64,000 nucleotides of DNA from Chryseotalea sp. WA131a. Lineage in GTDB: Bacteria > Bacteroidota > Bacteroidia > Cytophagales > Cyclobacteriaceae. Numbering within the stretch: position 1 is the first letter of the stretch; each line of letters opens with the position of its first letter. The DNA lies in NCBI GenBank assembly GCA_025370075.1, contig CP073016.1:3472001-3536000 (forward strand), written 5' to 3'. Below the pieces are notes generated by a model. It was given only the letters and a program-made list of their open reading frames with translations, made no database searches and was not told where the DNA came from. Of this stretch, positions 33,132-41,478 are shown piece after piece. The position numbers were made by a program, and so were the translations under genes.

Positions 33132-34733
33132 TTAAGCCTTAATCATCTCCGCTCCCTTCTCCGCAATCATCATCGTTGGTGCATTCGTATTTCCACTGCT
33201 GATGACGGGCATCACCGAAGCATCAATCACACGCAAATTATAAAATCCCCTTACACGAAGTTCAGGATCCACCACAGCCATTTCGTCTGTACCCATTTTG
33301 CAGGTGCCCACAGGGTGATAAATGCACTCGGCTGTTTCACGGATGTGATTCAACCACGCTTCATCTGAATCGCGCTGTTTAGGCAAATGGGTTTTGATGC
33401 GAATGTTTGAAAAAGCATTTGCTTCTAAAACTTCCAACGCTTTTCTCCCACCCGCCACCTGCACCTTTTTATCTTCTTCTTCAGCGAGGTAATTTGGATT
33501 TATCAAGAGTGGCTTGGATATATCTGCGGAATTCAAGGACACATAACCCCTGCTATCGGGCCGCACTTGAGCAGGAAAAATGGAATAGCCATCTGTTTTT
33601 GAAAACGTGCTCATGTCGTACATATTGGCTACTTTATCATCTCCTGCGTTGGTGGGCGTAAATTGAAACTGAATATCGGGCCGCGTTTTTTCGGTTGATG
33701 ATTTAAGAAAAGCAACAGCTTCTAATGGCCCAATCGACATGGGGCCGCTCTTGGTAACTAAGAATTCAATCAAGGCGGCCGCCTGCCGATACCACGGCAA
33801 GTAATAATTGTTCGACTTGATGTTGCATTGACTGCTCACAGGAAAGAAAATATGGTCTTGCAGATTTTTGCCCACACCCGGCAAATCTTTTTTTACATCA
33901 ATGCCCTGTCTTTTCAATTCATCGCTGGCGCCAATGCCCGAGTGCATGAGTAACTTGGGCGACTCAAAAGCACCCGCACTTACAATTACTTCTTTACGCG
34001 CACGCGCCACCATGGTGGCACTTCGGCTCGTCATAAACTCTACACCGCTTGCACGCTCGCCCTCCAGCACAATTCGTTTGCACAAAGCTCCGGTAATGAC
34101 CGATAAATTTGCTCTCTTGAGTGCGGGCACTAAAAAAGCTTTGGCCGCGCTAAAACGTTTGCTGTTTTTCATCGTGTACTGAAACCAGCCGGCCCCTTCT
34201 TGTCTTGCTCCGTTTACATCATCATTTTCTGGAATGCCCTTTTCCGCACAGGCTTTGATGAACGCTTCTCCCATCGGTGTGTGGTACCAATGCGCTTGTG
34301 TTACGTTCAACAAACCGCCTTTGGCATGAAATTCATTCTCAAATTGTTCGTTGTGCTCTGATTTTTTGAAGTAGGGCAGCACTTCATCAAAACCCCAGCC
34401 TTCATTACCCAAACTTTTCCAGTGGTCATAGTCTTCGCGTTGGCCGCGAATGTAGGCCATGGCGTTGGTAGAACTGCAGCCACCGAGTACTTTGCCTCGG
34501 GGGTGATAGATTTTTCGGTTGTTGAGATGCGCTTGTGGCTCCGTCCAATAGCAATTCCAATCCACATTGCTGTGATGCAGTTTTAAATACGCTTGCGGAA
34601 TATGAATTTCAGGTTTAGAATCTTTGCCTCCCGCCTCAATCAACAATACTGTTTTAGATTCGTCTTCCGACAGTCGATTGGCCAAAATGCACCCGGCTGA
34701 GCCAGCCCCGATAACGATGTAGTCGTAGGTCAT
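33132..34733 (-). CDS. GMC-family FAD oxidoreductase (choline dehydrogenase-like)
   Basis: 533 aa. FAD dinucleotide fold VIGAGSAGCILANRLSE at residues 6-22, GMC signature 1 PRGKVLGGCSSTNAMAYIRG, signature 2 GAFESPKLLMHSGIG, and C-terminal catalytic region YHPVGTCKMG (active-site His) and NTNAPTMMIAEKGA. Related enzymes oxidise choline, alcohols or sugars. No betaine aldehyde dehydrogenase is adjacent, so choline is not assured. An octad array lies directly upstream of its ATG. Confidence 0.93.
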   Translation of the reverse strand: MTYDYIVIGAGSAGCILANRLSEDESKTVLLIEAGGKDSKPEIHIPQAYLKLHHSNVDWNCYWTEPQAHLNNRKIYHPRGKVLGGCSSTNAMAYIRGQREDYDHWKSLGNEGWGFDEVLPYFKKSEHNEQFENEFHAKGGLLNVTQAHWYHTPMGEAFIKACAEKGIPENDDVNGARQEGAGWFQYTMKNSKRFSAAKAFLVPALKRANLSVITGALCKRIVLEGERASGVEFMTSRSATMVARARKEVIVSAGAFESPKLLMHSGIGASDELKRQGIDVKKDLPGVGKNLQDHIFFPVSSQCNIKSNNYYLPWYRQAAALIEFLVTKSGPMSIGPLEAVAFLKSSTEKTRPDIQFQFTPTNAGDDKVANMYDMSTFSKTDGYSIFPAQVRPDSRGYVSLNSADISKPLLINPNYLAEEEDKKVQVAGGRKALEVLEANAFSNIRIKTHLPKQRDSDEAWLNHIRETAECIYHPVGTCKMGTDEMAVVDPELRVRGFYNLRVIDASVMPVISSGNTNAPTMMIAEKGAEMIKA

Positions 34734-34738
34734 AATTT

Positions 34739-34778
34739 AATTTGAAAATGTATCAATTTGAAGATTTGAAAATGAAAA
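34739..34778. repeat. Octad array (word AATTTGAA)
   Basis: Five units: AATTTGAA, AATGTATC, AATTTGAA, GATTTGAA, AATGAAAA. Units 2-4 recur with three changes at 35352-35375, on the other side of the 157-aa gene. Confidence 0.8.
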
Positions 34779-34821
34779 TGCAACTAAGGCATATAGAAAT
34801 CTCAAGGTTATCTTGATGAAA

Positions 34822-34845
34822 CTTAGTGTCTTCGTGTCTTAGTGG
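34822..34845. repeat. Octad array (word CTTAGTGT)
   Basis: Three units: CTTAGTGT, CTTCGTGT, CTTAGTGG, in the same gap as the AATTTGAA array. A different word at the same 8-nt period. Confidence 0.75.
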
Positions 34846-34864
34846 TTTATATCTAGCCAACATA

Positions 34865-35338
34865 CTACTCAAGAGCAGCAATTGCATTCGCATAATCGCT
34901 CTGCAAATCTTCTGGCAACTTGGCGAGAATCGTATTGATCTTTTTTAGTTGACCTTGATATAAATTGAAAAGTGCCGGGCTATTGTCCATCGGAATTTTC
35001 GCAGCTTTTACTTTTTCGCAGAAATAGATTCGCAATTCCAAATCGGTTTCGTCTCGGTCGGAGTATTTGATGTGGCGATTGGCAAAGCGCAGCGTTTTGC
35101 GAAGCATCTTTTTAACGATGTACAGATTACGGCCTTTCAACTCTTCAAATTGCGAATCGATGTCTTCTTTAATTTGGCGGACATAACTTGCCTCGTCCTG
35201 CGACTCAAAAAGCAAATACCCGAGCAGTTCTTTATTTTCCTTTTTGTATTTGGCCAACCGCAAACACAGCGATTGGATTACGTCCGGATCGGTTTGTTGT
35301 AGCTCTTTCTTAATTTCTGCTAAGCTGGCAAATGTCAT
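34865..35338 (-). CDS. Hypothetical helical protein flanked by like repeats
   Basis: 157 aa, predicted almost all alpha-helical and highly charged, with no signal peptide. It includes EIKKELQQTDPDVIQSLCLRL, RKTLRFANRHIKYSDRDETD and LELRIYFCEKVKAAKIPM. I recognise no catalytic motif; it resembles Bacteroidota proteins of unknown function. It sits between two AATTTGAA-type octad arrays in direct orientation (34739-34778 and 35352-35375), which may mark it as an inserted cassette. Confidence 0.75.
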   Translation of the reverse strand: MTFASLAEIKKELQQTDPDVIQSLCLRLAKYKKENKELLGYLLFESQDEASYVRQIKEDIDSQFEELKGRNLYIVKKMLRKTLRFANRHIKYSDRDETDLELRIYFCEKVKAAKIPMDNSPALFNLYQGQLKKINTILAKLPEDLQSDYANAIAALE

Positions 35339-35351
35339 GACTCACTTTGGA

Positions 35352-35429
35352 AATGCGTCAATTTGAAGATTCGAAAAGCATAATCCAAATGCCGATTTTC
35401 AAGTTAGCCAATTTTCAAATTTTCAAATC
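35352..35429. repeat. Octad arrays in inverted arrangement, overrunning trmH-like 3' end
   Basis: Left: AATGCGTC, AATTTGAA, GATTCGAA (35352-35375). Right: GATTTTCA, AGTTAGCC, AATTTTCA, AATTTTCA (35394-35425). The right arm covers the stop codon and last codons (RFENLKIG) of the RNA methyltransferase gene. Confidence 0.78.
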
Positions 35430-35946
35430 GCTTAAACATCTCCCACACCACGATTCCCAAGCATACCGAAATGTTAAGCGAATGCTTCGTGCCGATTTGT
35501 GGAATCTCCAAAGCTAAATCGCCTAGTTCAATCACCTCATCGCTCACGCCATGCACTTCGTTGCCAAAAACTAAGCAATATTTTTCATTGGGATGTGAAG
35601 CAAATGTTTGTAGAGGAATGCTGTCAGTCGTCTGCTCAACAATTACGATTTTATAGTGCTGCTCTTTTAGTTTTTTAACCGCTTCTGCCGGATGCTCAAA
35701 ATATTCCCAAGCGACAGATTCCGTGGCGCCCAATGCCGTCTTTTGTATTTCTCGGTGCGGAGGCGTGCCAGTGATGCCGGTCAAGTAAATTTTCTCCACT
35801 CGAAACGAATCGGCTGTGCGAAAAGCCGAACCCACATTGTGCAAGCTTCGCACATTATCCAACAAAATACAAACGGGTATTTTTGCTGCTTCTTTAAATT
35901 CATCAACCGTTATCCGGCCGAGTTCTTCGAGTTGTAGTTTTTTCAT
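35404..35946 (-). CDS. TrmH/SpoU-family RNA 2'-O-methyltransferase
   Basis: 180 aa from ATG 35946 (a TTG three codons upstream is possible). SPOUT motifs: motif 1 ILLDNVRSLHNVGSAFRTADSF, motif 2 CLVFGNEVHGVSDEVI, and motif 3 IPQIGTKHSLNISVCLGIVVWEMF, forming the trefoil knot for AdoMet. It lacks the N-terminal extension of rRNA Gm2251 enzymes and is close in size to TrmL/TrmH tRNA enzymes. Which RNA is modified is not determined. Confidence 0.92.
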   Translation of the reverse strand: MKKLQLEELGRITVDEFKEAAKIPVCILLDNVRSLHNVGSAFRTADSFRVEKIYLTGITGTPPHREIQKTALGATESVAWEYFEHPAEAVKKLKEQHYKIVIVEQTTDSIPLQTFASHPNEKYCLVFGNEVHGVSDEVIELGDLALEIPQIGTKHSLNISVCLGIVVWEMFKRFENLKIG

Positions 35947-36003
35947 TTCAATCAATCATCACCCACCATTCCGATACACATTATATTCGTTGCTACCCTA
36001 GCT

Positions 36004-37404
36004 TCAATTCGCCTTTGCTAAATTAACTACCAACTCCCAATTAAATTGCACAAACTTGTGTAACGATTCTTCCAAAATCCTTTCTTGATCGCTGTGAGCC
36101 GCAAAACCTTTTGGCCCATCCTCGACATCCGTCATCGGGCCGATGCCATAACACTCAATGCCTTTCGCTCGTAAGAAAGCCATATCGGTTGCACCTGTTG
36201 GCATGGTGGGAATGGTAACAGTATTATAAATTTTGGTGACCGCGCTTTCGGTTACCTTAAATGCCTCTGAATCTAACCGCGAAGGACGGGCAGACGGGCG
36301 CAAGTTTCTAGTGTTGGGAACAATTTCAATTTGCGAATCATTGATCACGCGTTTCATCTCGGCCAACAATGTTGGCATGTCTTCATCCGGCAAAGCTCGA
36401 ACATCTAAAGTAGCTTCGGCTTCACTTGGGATTACATTGCTTAGATAACCACCTTTAAAAATATTGGGTGAGATGGACGTGCGAAGGGTAGAATGCATCC
36501 GTGGCTCTTTGGCGGCAAAATACTCTTGCGCCTTTTCTGCATCCTTGCCCGTCACCACCGCCATGTAGCGTGCAGCATCGGCTGGCGCACTCACCGAAGC
36601 AAGTCGTGTGAAAAATGCTTTCGTAGTTTCGTTCAAGCGCATGGGTGTTTGCCAGGCTGCAATTTTAGCAATGGCCTGCGACAAATGAACGATGGCATTG
36701 TCTTGCAGCGGCACCGAACCATGACCAGCTGTTCCGCGGGCAACCAACTTCACACCATTCGGCACTTTCTCGGTGGTAGAAACGGCTGCGTATAAAATTT
36801 TTCCTTCTTTGCGCGAAACGCCACCGCCCTCGGCAAAGCAAAACTCTGCTTCAATATCGGCCCAATGTTCCTTCACCATAAAATCAATACCCACTTTGGT
36901 GTTTGATTCTTCTCCGGCCTCGGCCAAAAAAATCACATCTCGATCCAATGGAATATTCAATCGTTTTAATTGCAACATCACCATTAAGGCGGCCACCACA
37001 TTGTCTTTATCATCTACGGCACCACGGCCGTACACGTAGCCACCTTCGCGCGTGGCCGAGAATGGGGGATGAATCCACTTAGAGGAATCAACACTCACCA
37101 CATCGGTGTGCGCCATGATGAGGATGGGTTTTTTCTTTCCGTTGCCTTTGATTCGCGCCACCAAGTTGGGGTGCTTGGGGTCGTTGGAAAATACTTTGTT
37201 TGAAATGCCTTCTTTGTCCAAAACGGATTTTAAATAGTCTACCACGGGGGCTTCATGGCCCGTGGCCACGCTCGAGTTGATTCTCAAGATGGCCTGAAAA
37301 TGTTTCATGGTTTCTTCTTGCAGTTTGGCCCAATCGGGTTGTTTGGTTTGGGCATGAGCAAGTGTGAAAGCAAAGGCGAAGGATAAAAAGAGTAATAGGC
37401 GCAT
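36004..37404 (-). CDS. Secreted M20/M25/M40-family metallopeptidase
   Basis: 466 aa from ATG 37404, which opens a signal peptide (MRLLLFLSFAFAFTLAHAQ). The frame extends 26 codons further, but without a sensible N-terminus. Zinc motifs: MAHTDVVSVD, GRGAVDDKDN, the general base EE in LAEAGEESN, and a late metal His in GFAAHSDQERI. The dimerisation domain lies at about 230-370 (GTAGHGSVPLQDNAI). It probably hydrolyses peptides or acyl-amino acids in the periplasm. Confidence 0.93.
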   Translation of the reverse strand: MRLLLFLSFAFAFTLAHAQTKQPDWAKLQEETMKHFQAILRINSSVATGHEAPVVDYLKSVLDKEGISNKVFSNDPKHPNLVARIKGNGKKKPILIMAHTDVVSVDSSKWIHPPFSATREGGYVYGRGAVDDKDNVVAALMVMLQLKRLNIPLDRDVIFLAEAGEESNTKVGIDFMVKEHWADIEAEFCFAEGGGVSRKEGKILYAAVSTTEKVPNGVKLVARGTAGHGSVPLQDNAIVHLSQAIAKIAAWQTPMRLNETTKAFFTRLASVSAPADAARYMAVVTGKDAEKAQEYFAAKEPRMHSTLRTSISPNIFKGGYLSNVIPSEAEATLDVRALPDEDMPTLLAEMKRVINDSQIEIVPNTRNLRPSARPSRLDSEAFKVTESAVTKIYNTVTIPTMPTGATDMAFLRAKGIECYGIGPMTDVEDGPKGFAAHSDQERILEESLHKFVQFNWELVVNLAKAN

Positions 37405-37769
37405 AGGTTTTGGGTTAGGTCTATGATTTGTCCCACAAGATAGCAAGGACAGTTGATACTTGATTAACAATTGCCGAATCAAAACCTTTTTACAAAATAT
37501 CTTTTCCAGCTATCAGCAATTCGTAAACTATCTGCATTGGGAAAACATTCGTATAAGAAAATGCGTCCATGTTAAAAACTTAATTCCCTTATAAAGTAGC
37601 ATTTTTAAGTCTCACAGATATTGGTTTATGACCAGCAACATACATTCCGTATTTGGTTGCTTGTGGTAAAATTTTTTATAGATTATGAAAACTGTATTCT
37701 GTCTAGCAGGTAGCTTTAGTTATGGCATTCGCCACAGAGTAGCCAGTAAAAAATTAATAAAAGGAAAAC
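37405..37769. other. Intergenic region without a supported gene
   Basis: 365 bases, AT-rich, between the divergently placed 5' end of the peptidase gene and the 3' end of the SRPBCC gene. I see no array of 7/8-nt words, terminator or RNA gene. A 38-codon ATG frame begins at 37685 but shows no recognisable feature. Confidence 0.5.
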
Positions 37770-38696
37770 TTATTCAACAACTGGAAAATGTATCTCTGTA
37801 ACTAATTGTTCTTCCGATACCTGACCCGGCATATTCATATAGACTTCAAATGGATCAATTCCTTTGCGGTGCTTAAACTCCTTGCCGCGCTGCATCATGT
37901 ATTGCGTTGTCCACGCATTGCCTAAATGTTTGTACGGTCCCGTGTGCGAAATGGTATTTACTTTAACTGCGGGAATAGTCCCACTTATAAATCCTTCGGA
38001 CAATGAAGTAGGAATTTCTTTCACAGGAAAGGCCGATGTGTAAACGACTTTATTCTTTACTACATCCCAAACGTGATAGATTGAAAAACCAGGGCCTGCC
38101 ATTTGGTTAGCATTCTTCGCTGCCCATGTGGAGAGCTTACCGAAATCATCTGCCATTTTGGTATTCAGTGTATCCATCGTGCAGGTTGTTTTGATTCCGA
38201 TGTATTTGTTTCCATCATATTGATGGATGCCTTTAAAATCTAGTTTGGAAGGTACGGCTCCGTTCTCTACATAATCTTTTAGCATACGAAGGCCACGATC
38301 GTAATCCGAGCCAATGTAGGCGGTCATCATCTTCGTCATAAAGAACATAAAAAAGGGAAGACTTCCCGTCATACTCCACGTTACTTCGGTAGTTTGTCCT
38401 TGTTGCTTCAACTCAAACCAAACGGGCGAAGTGGATTTCCACGGCTTTAAAAAATGAACAACCATATCTAACCGATGTGGGCCATTTTCTTTCAGCACTT
38501 TCATTTCTCCGCTGCCCGTACGTTTTCCGTTCCAATTGTATTCTTTGCCTCCCGTTTTTACTTCCACCTTCACACCTGGCTCTGTAATTAGCCAAGGAGA
38601 CCAAGCTGGCCAATGGTGATAATCGCTGATGATAGAATAGACTTTTTCAGGCGAAGCCTGAATAGTGATGGATTTGGCAACATGAAAGGCGGGCAT
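37770..38696 (-). CDS. SRPBCC polyketide-cyclase fold fused to GyrI-like effector domain
   Basis: 308 aa. The N-terminal SRPBCC/START-like domain (about 1-145) begins FHVAKSITIQASPEKVYSII with YHHWPAWSPW, and binds a hydrophobic ligand. The C-terminal GyrI/AraC-effector-like domain (about 155-305) contains YKHLGNAWTTQYMMQRGKEF and ends PFEVYMNMP with LVTEIHFPV. The fusion is known in Bacteroidota as a ligand-binding protein without a DNA-binding part. Cytosolic; ligand unknown. Confidence 0.87.
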   Translation of the reverse strand: MPAFHVAKSITIQASPEKVYSIISDYHHWPAWSPWLITEPGVKVEVKTGGKEYNWNGKRTGSGEMKVLKENGPHRLDMVVHFLKPWKSTSPVWFELKQQGQTTEVTWSMTGSLPFFMFFMTKMMTAYIGSDYDRGLRMLKDYVENGAVPSKLDFKGIHQYDGNKYIGIKTTCTMDTLNTKMADDFGKLSTWAAKNANQMAGPGFSIYHVWDVVKNKVVYTSAFPVKEIPTSLSEGFISGTIPAVKVNTISHTGPYKHLGNAWTTQYMMQRGKEFKHRKGIDPFEVYMNMPGQVSEEQLVTEIHFPVVE

Positions 38697-38864
38697 GGCT
38701 ATTGGGGTTTAAGTAACGAAAGTAAGAAAAGGAGGGATTATTCTAAAATCGTTGGAATCAATTTCACACCAGCTCAAATGGTCTGTTGAAATAACCGAAG
38801 GAATAAATCTTCTTGCACCTCTGCGCCCAATTCAATAGCTTGTTTGTTCTTTAATTTACAAGAT

Positions 38865-41051
38865 ATGAAAACACTTTTTAGAATAATCCTCTTTCTTGGT
38901 GCAACGTCTTTTTCGTTTGCCCAAACAAAAGCGCCCATCACCGCTGGCGACTTGATGAAAATCGTCACCACCAATCAAATACAAATCTCACCCGATGGCA
39001 GCAAGGCCGTGACGGTGGTGAACCGCAAGGCCGTGAAAAATGAAAATGAATATTACTACACGCGCCATTTATATTTGCTGGACCTGACTGGCAAAGACGA
39101 ACCACGCCAATTGACTTTCGGTGATAAAACCGATGGCCAACCCCAATGGAGCCCCGATGGCAAAACGCTTGCCTTTGTGCGCAGTGAAAATGACAAGTCG
39201 CAAGTATGGATGCTGTCTTTGAGCGGTGGCGAGGCCTACTCCATTACAAAATCAGAATTTGGGGCCAGCAACCCGCGGTGGAGCCCGGATGGCAAAAAGA
39301 TTTTGTACACCTCTTCGATTCCGTTTTATGCGATAGAAGGTGCACTACCATGGACTTATGAACGCCCGGGAAGAACAGTGGGAGATGAGCCCAACTGGAA
39401 AAAACTAAAACCCGAAGAGCGAAAAAATATCAAGGCCAGTCCGGATGGCACATTGGAAGAAGTGCGCGCCTGGCTGAGCAAAAACAATTTTGAAAACAAT
39501 CCGCGCGTGCTAACCCGCCAGCAACTGCAAGGTGAATTGAATCTTCAACCTGAAGAGGATTTTACCCATCTTTTTTTGAAAACAATTGGCAGCGATGAGA
39601 AGCCTGTTCAAATCACTACTGGCTATCAGGATTTTGAAGGTGCCGAGTGGAGTCCTGACGGAAAGAAAATCATTTGCCACTCGCGTATTTACAAAGTCGC
39701 ACCTGATGACGAGCAGGATACGGACTTGTGGGTGATAGATGTAGAAACCAAAACAGCGAAAGAATTTTTGACTTGGAGCGGCCATAGTTTATCCAATGCA
39801 AGCTACTCACCCGATGGCACGCAACTTTTATTTTATGCGGAGGTATTAGCGAATCGACATGCTACGCAAACTCAACTGGCAGTAGTAAGTGCCAATGGCG
39901 GAACGCCTGTTTCATTAACAGCAGCGCTTGACCGCGATGCAGGCCAAGCTACCTGGAGTGCTGATAGTAAAAACATTTATTTTACCTCTCAGACCGAAGG
40001 TGACATTCCGCTATTTGTTGTATCGGCTAAAGGCGGAAACGCTATCAAAGTTCTGGGCAACGATAATGGTATCAATGATCTTGATGTGCAAGGCGACAGG
40101 GTAGTGTATGCTCTTACAGAAACAAAAAATCCGTGGGAGGTTTATCACTACAATCTAAAAACCAAAGCAAACCTACAACTCACCAAATTCAACGAAGGCT
40201 GGTTGAAAGAAAAACAAATCAGCACTCCGAAAGAATATTGGCTCACTCGCCCCGATGGCAACAAAATACAATATTGGGTAATGGAGCCTATCGGTAAAAA
40301 AGAAGGATTGAAATATCCAGCCATTCTCAACATCCACGGTGGACCAACGGCCATGTGGGGGCCAGGCATCTTTAGTATGTGGCATGAGTACCAGGTCGAA
40401 AACAGTTGGGGCTATGGTGTAGTGTACAGCAATCCACGCGGTAGCGGTGGCTATGGCGATAAATTCAAAAAAGGCAACTACAAAGATTGGGGTGCTAGCC
40501 CTGCTGGAGATATTTTGGCTTCGCTCGATGAAGCCATGAAACAACATGCGTGGATTGATAAAGATAACTTGTTTGTAGAAGGTGGAAGCTACGCGGGTTA
40601 CATGGTGGCGTGGATTATATCTCATGATAATCGTTTCAAAGCGGCCAATGCGCAACGAGGCGTCTACGATTTAACTACGTTTATGGGCGAAGGCAACGCG
40701 TGGCGATTGGTGCCCACTAATTTTGGTGGATATCCGTGGCAGAAAGAAACGAGAGCGTTGTTGGATGCTGAATCGCCTTACTCCTATGTTGAAAAAATCA
40801 ACACTCCTTTGCTAATCATTCATGGAGATCAGGATTTACGCACCGGTGTGATTCAATCAGAGATGCTTTATAAGAGTTTAAAAATTCTAAACAAGCCGGT
40901 AGAATACATTCGCTATCCAAAAGAAGGACACGAGCTCACGCGCAGTGGTAATCCCGGACGGATGATGGATCATTTGCTAAGAGTGATTGAGTTTTTTGAA
41001 CGGTATGCGAAACATGCTGAGGCACCACCAGCTACTTCACCAAAACACTAA
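38865..41051 (+). CDS. Secreted S9-family prolyl oligopeptidase-like peptidase
   Basis: 728 aa from ATG 38865, giving a signal peptide (LFLGATSFSFAQ). The N-terminal beta-propeller has TolB-like blades (PQWSPDGKTLAFV, NPRWSPDGKKILY, GAEWSPDGKKIIC, NASYSPDGTQLLF). The C-terminal alpha/beta hydrolase has nucleophile Ser in EGGSYAGYM, Asp in IHGDQDLRTG and His in PKEGHELTRSG. Family members cleave dipeptides or oligopeptides in the periplasm (DPP/acylaminoacyl type). Complete and intact. Confidence 0.95.
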   Translation: MKTLFRIILFLGATSFSFAQTKAPITAGDLMKIVTTNQIQISPDGSKAVTVVNRKAVKNENEYYYTRHLYLLDLTGKDEPRQLTFGDKTDGQPQWSPDGKTLAFVRSENDKSQVWMLSLSGGEAYSITKSEFGASNPRWSPDGKKILYTSSIPFYAIEGALPWTYERPGRTVGDEPNWKKLKPEERKNIKASPDGTLEEVRAWLSKNNFENNPRVLTRQQLQGELNLQPEEDFTHLFLKTIGSDEKPVQITTGYQDFEGAEWSPDGKKIICHSRIYKVAPDDEQDTDLWVIDVETKTAKEFLTWSGHSLSNASYSPDGTQLLFYAEVLANRHATQTQLAVVSANGGTPVSLTAALDRDAGQATWSADSKNIYFTSQTEGDIPLFVVSAKGGNAIKVLGNDNGINDLDVQGDRVVYALTETKNPWEVYHYNLKTKANLQLTKFNEGWLKEKQISTPKEYWLTRPDGNKIQYWVMEPIGKKEGLKYPAILNIHGGPTAMWGPGIFSMWHEYQVENSWGYGVVYSNPRGSGGYGDKFKKGNYKDWGASPAGDILASLDEAMKQHAWIDKDNLFVEGGSYAGYMVAWIISHDNRFKAANAQRGVYDLTTFMGEGNAWRLVPTNFGGYPWQKETRALLDAESPYSYVEKINTPLLIIHGDQDLRTGVIQSEMLYKSLKILNKPVEYIRYPKEGHELTRSGNPGRMMDHLLRVIEFFERYAKHAEAPPATSPKH

Positions 41052-41183
41052 ATACAATCTCGAGATCACCACCCAAGATGGAACAGAAGGTAGGTCAGCT
41101 GAATATACGACAATCTGTTGGGCGTTTGATGCATATTTAGCGTATCAAGGTTAACTTTCGGTAAATTGTAAAAATAGATTTTT

Positions 41184-41468
41184 ATGAACAGGTTATTGAT
41201 AGCTTTTGCAATTTCCATAGCCACTTTTTCTTCGGCCAATGCGCAATACGACATGGGCGATGCCGAATGGAATGCCTCCCTAAATACCCTTATCTCAAAA
41301 GCGAAAGTTCAATTCAGCTAATTCAAAACCTACATGACCCAAAACTATAATGTGGGCAGAGATAAATACGATATGTGGCAGAGCACAATAGGAATGAACG
41401 TGGGCGACATTTATTTGGCTGTTGGCGGCAAGTTTTATAAAAAATTGTATACGAAAGAAAGTGACTAA
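41184..41468 (+). pseudogene. Small secreted protein gene interrupted by one in-frame stop
   Basis: ATG 41184 opens a signal peptide (LLIAFAISIATFSSANAQ) and 45 codons, ending ISKAKVQFS, then TAA at 41319-41321. The same frame continues for another 48 codons (YMTQNYNVGRDKYDMWQST, MNVGDIYLAVGGKFYKKLY) to a second TAA at 41466. The downstream part is protein-like and would make a 94-residue secreted protein. A single CAA/TAA or GAA/TAA-type change, or a sequencing error, explains the break. I do not know the family with certainty. Confidence 0.7.
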
Positions 41469-41478
41469 AATTAGACGT

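Noticed and set aside
37685..37801. 38-codon ATG frame in the 365-bp gap
   Set aside because: Too short, no motif, no clear ribosome site or promoter.
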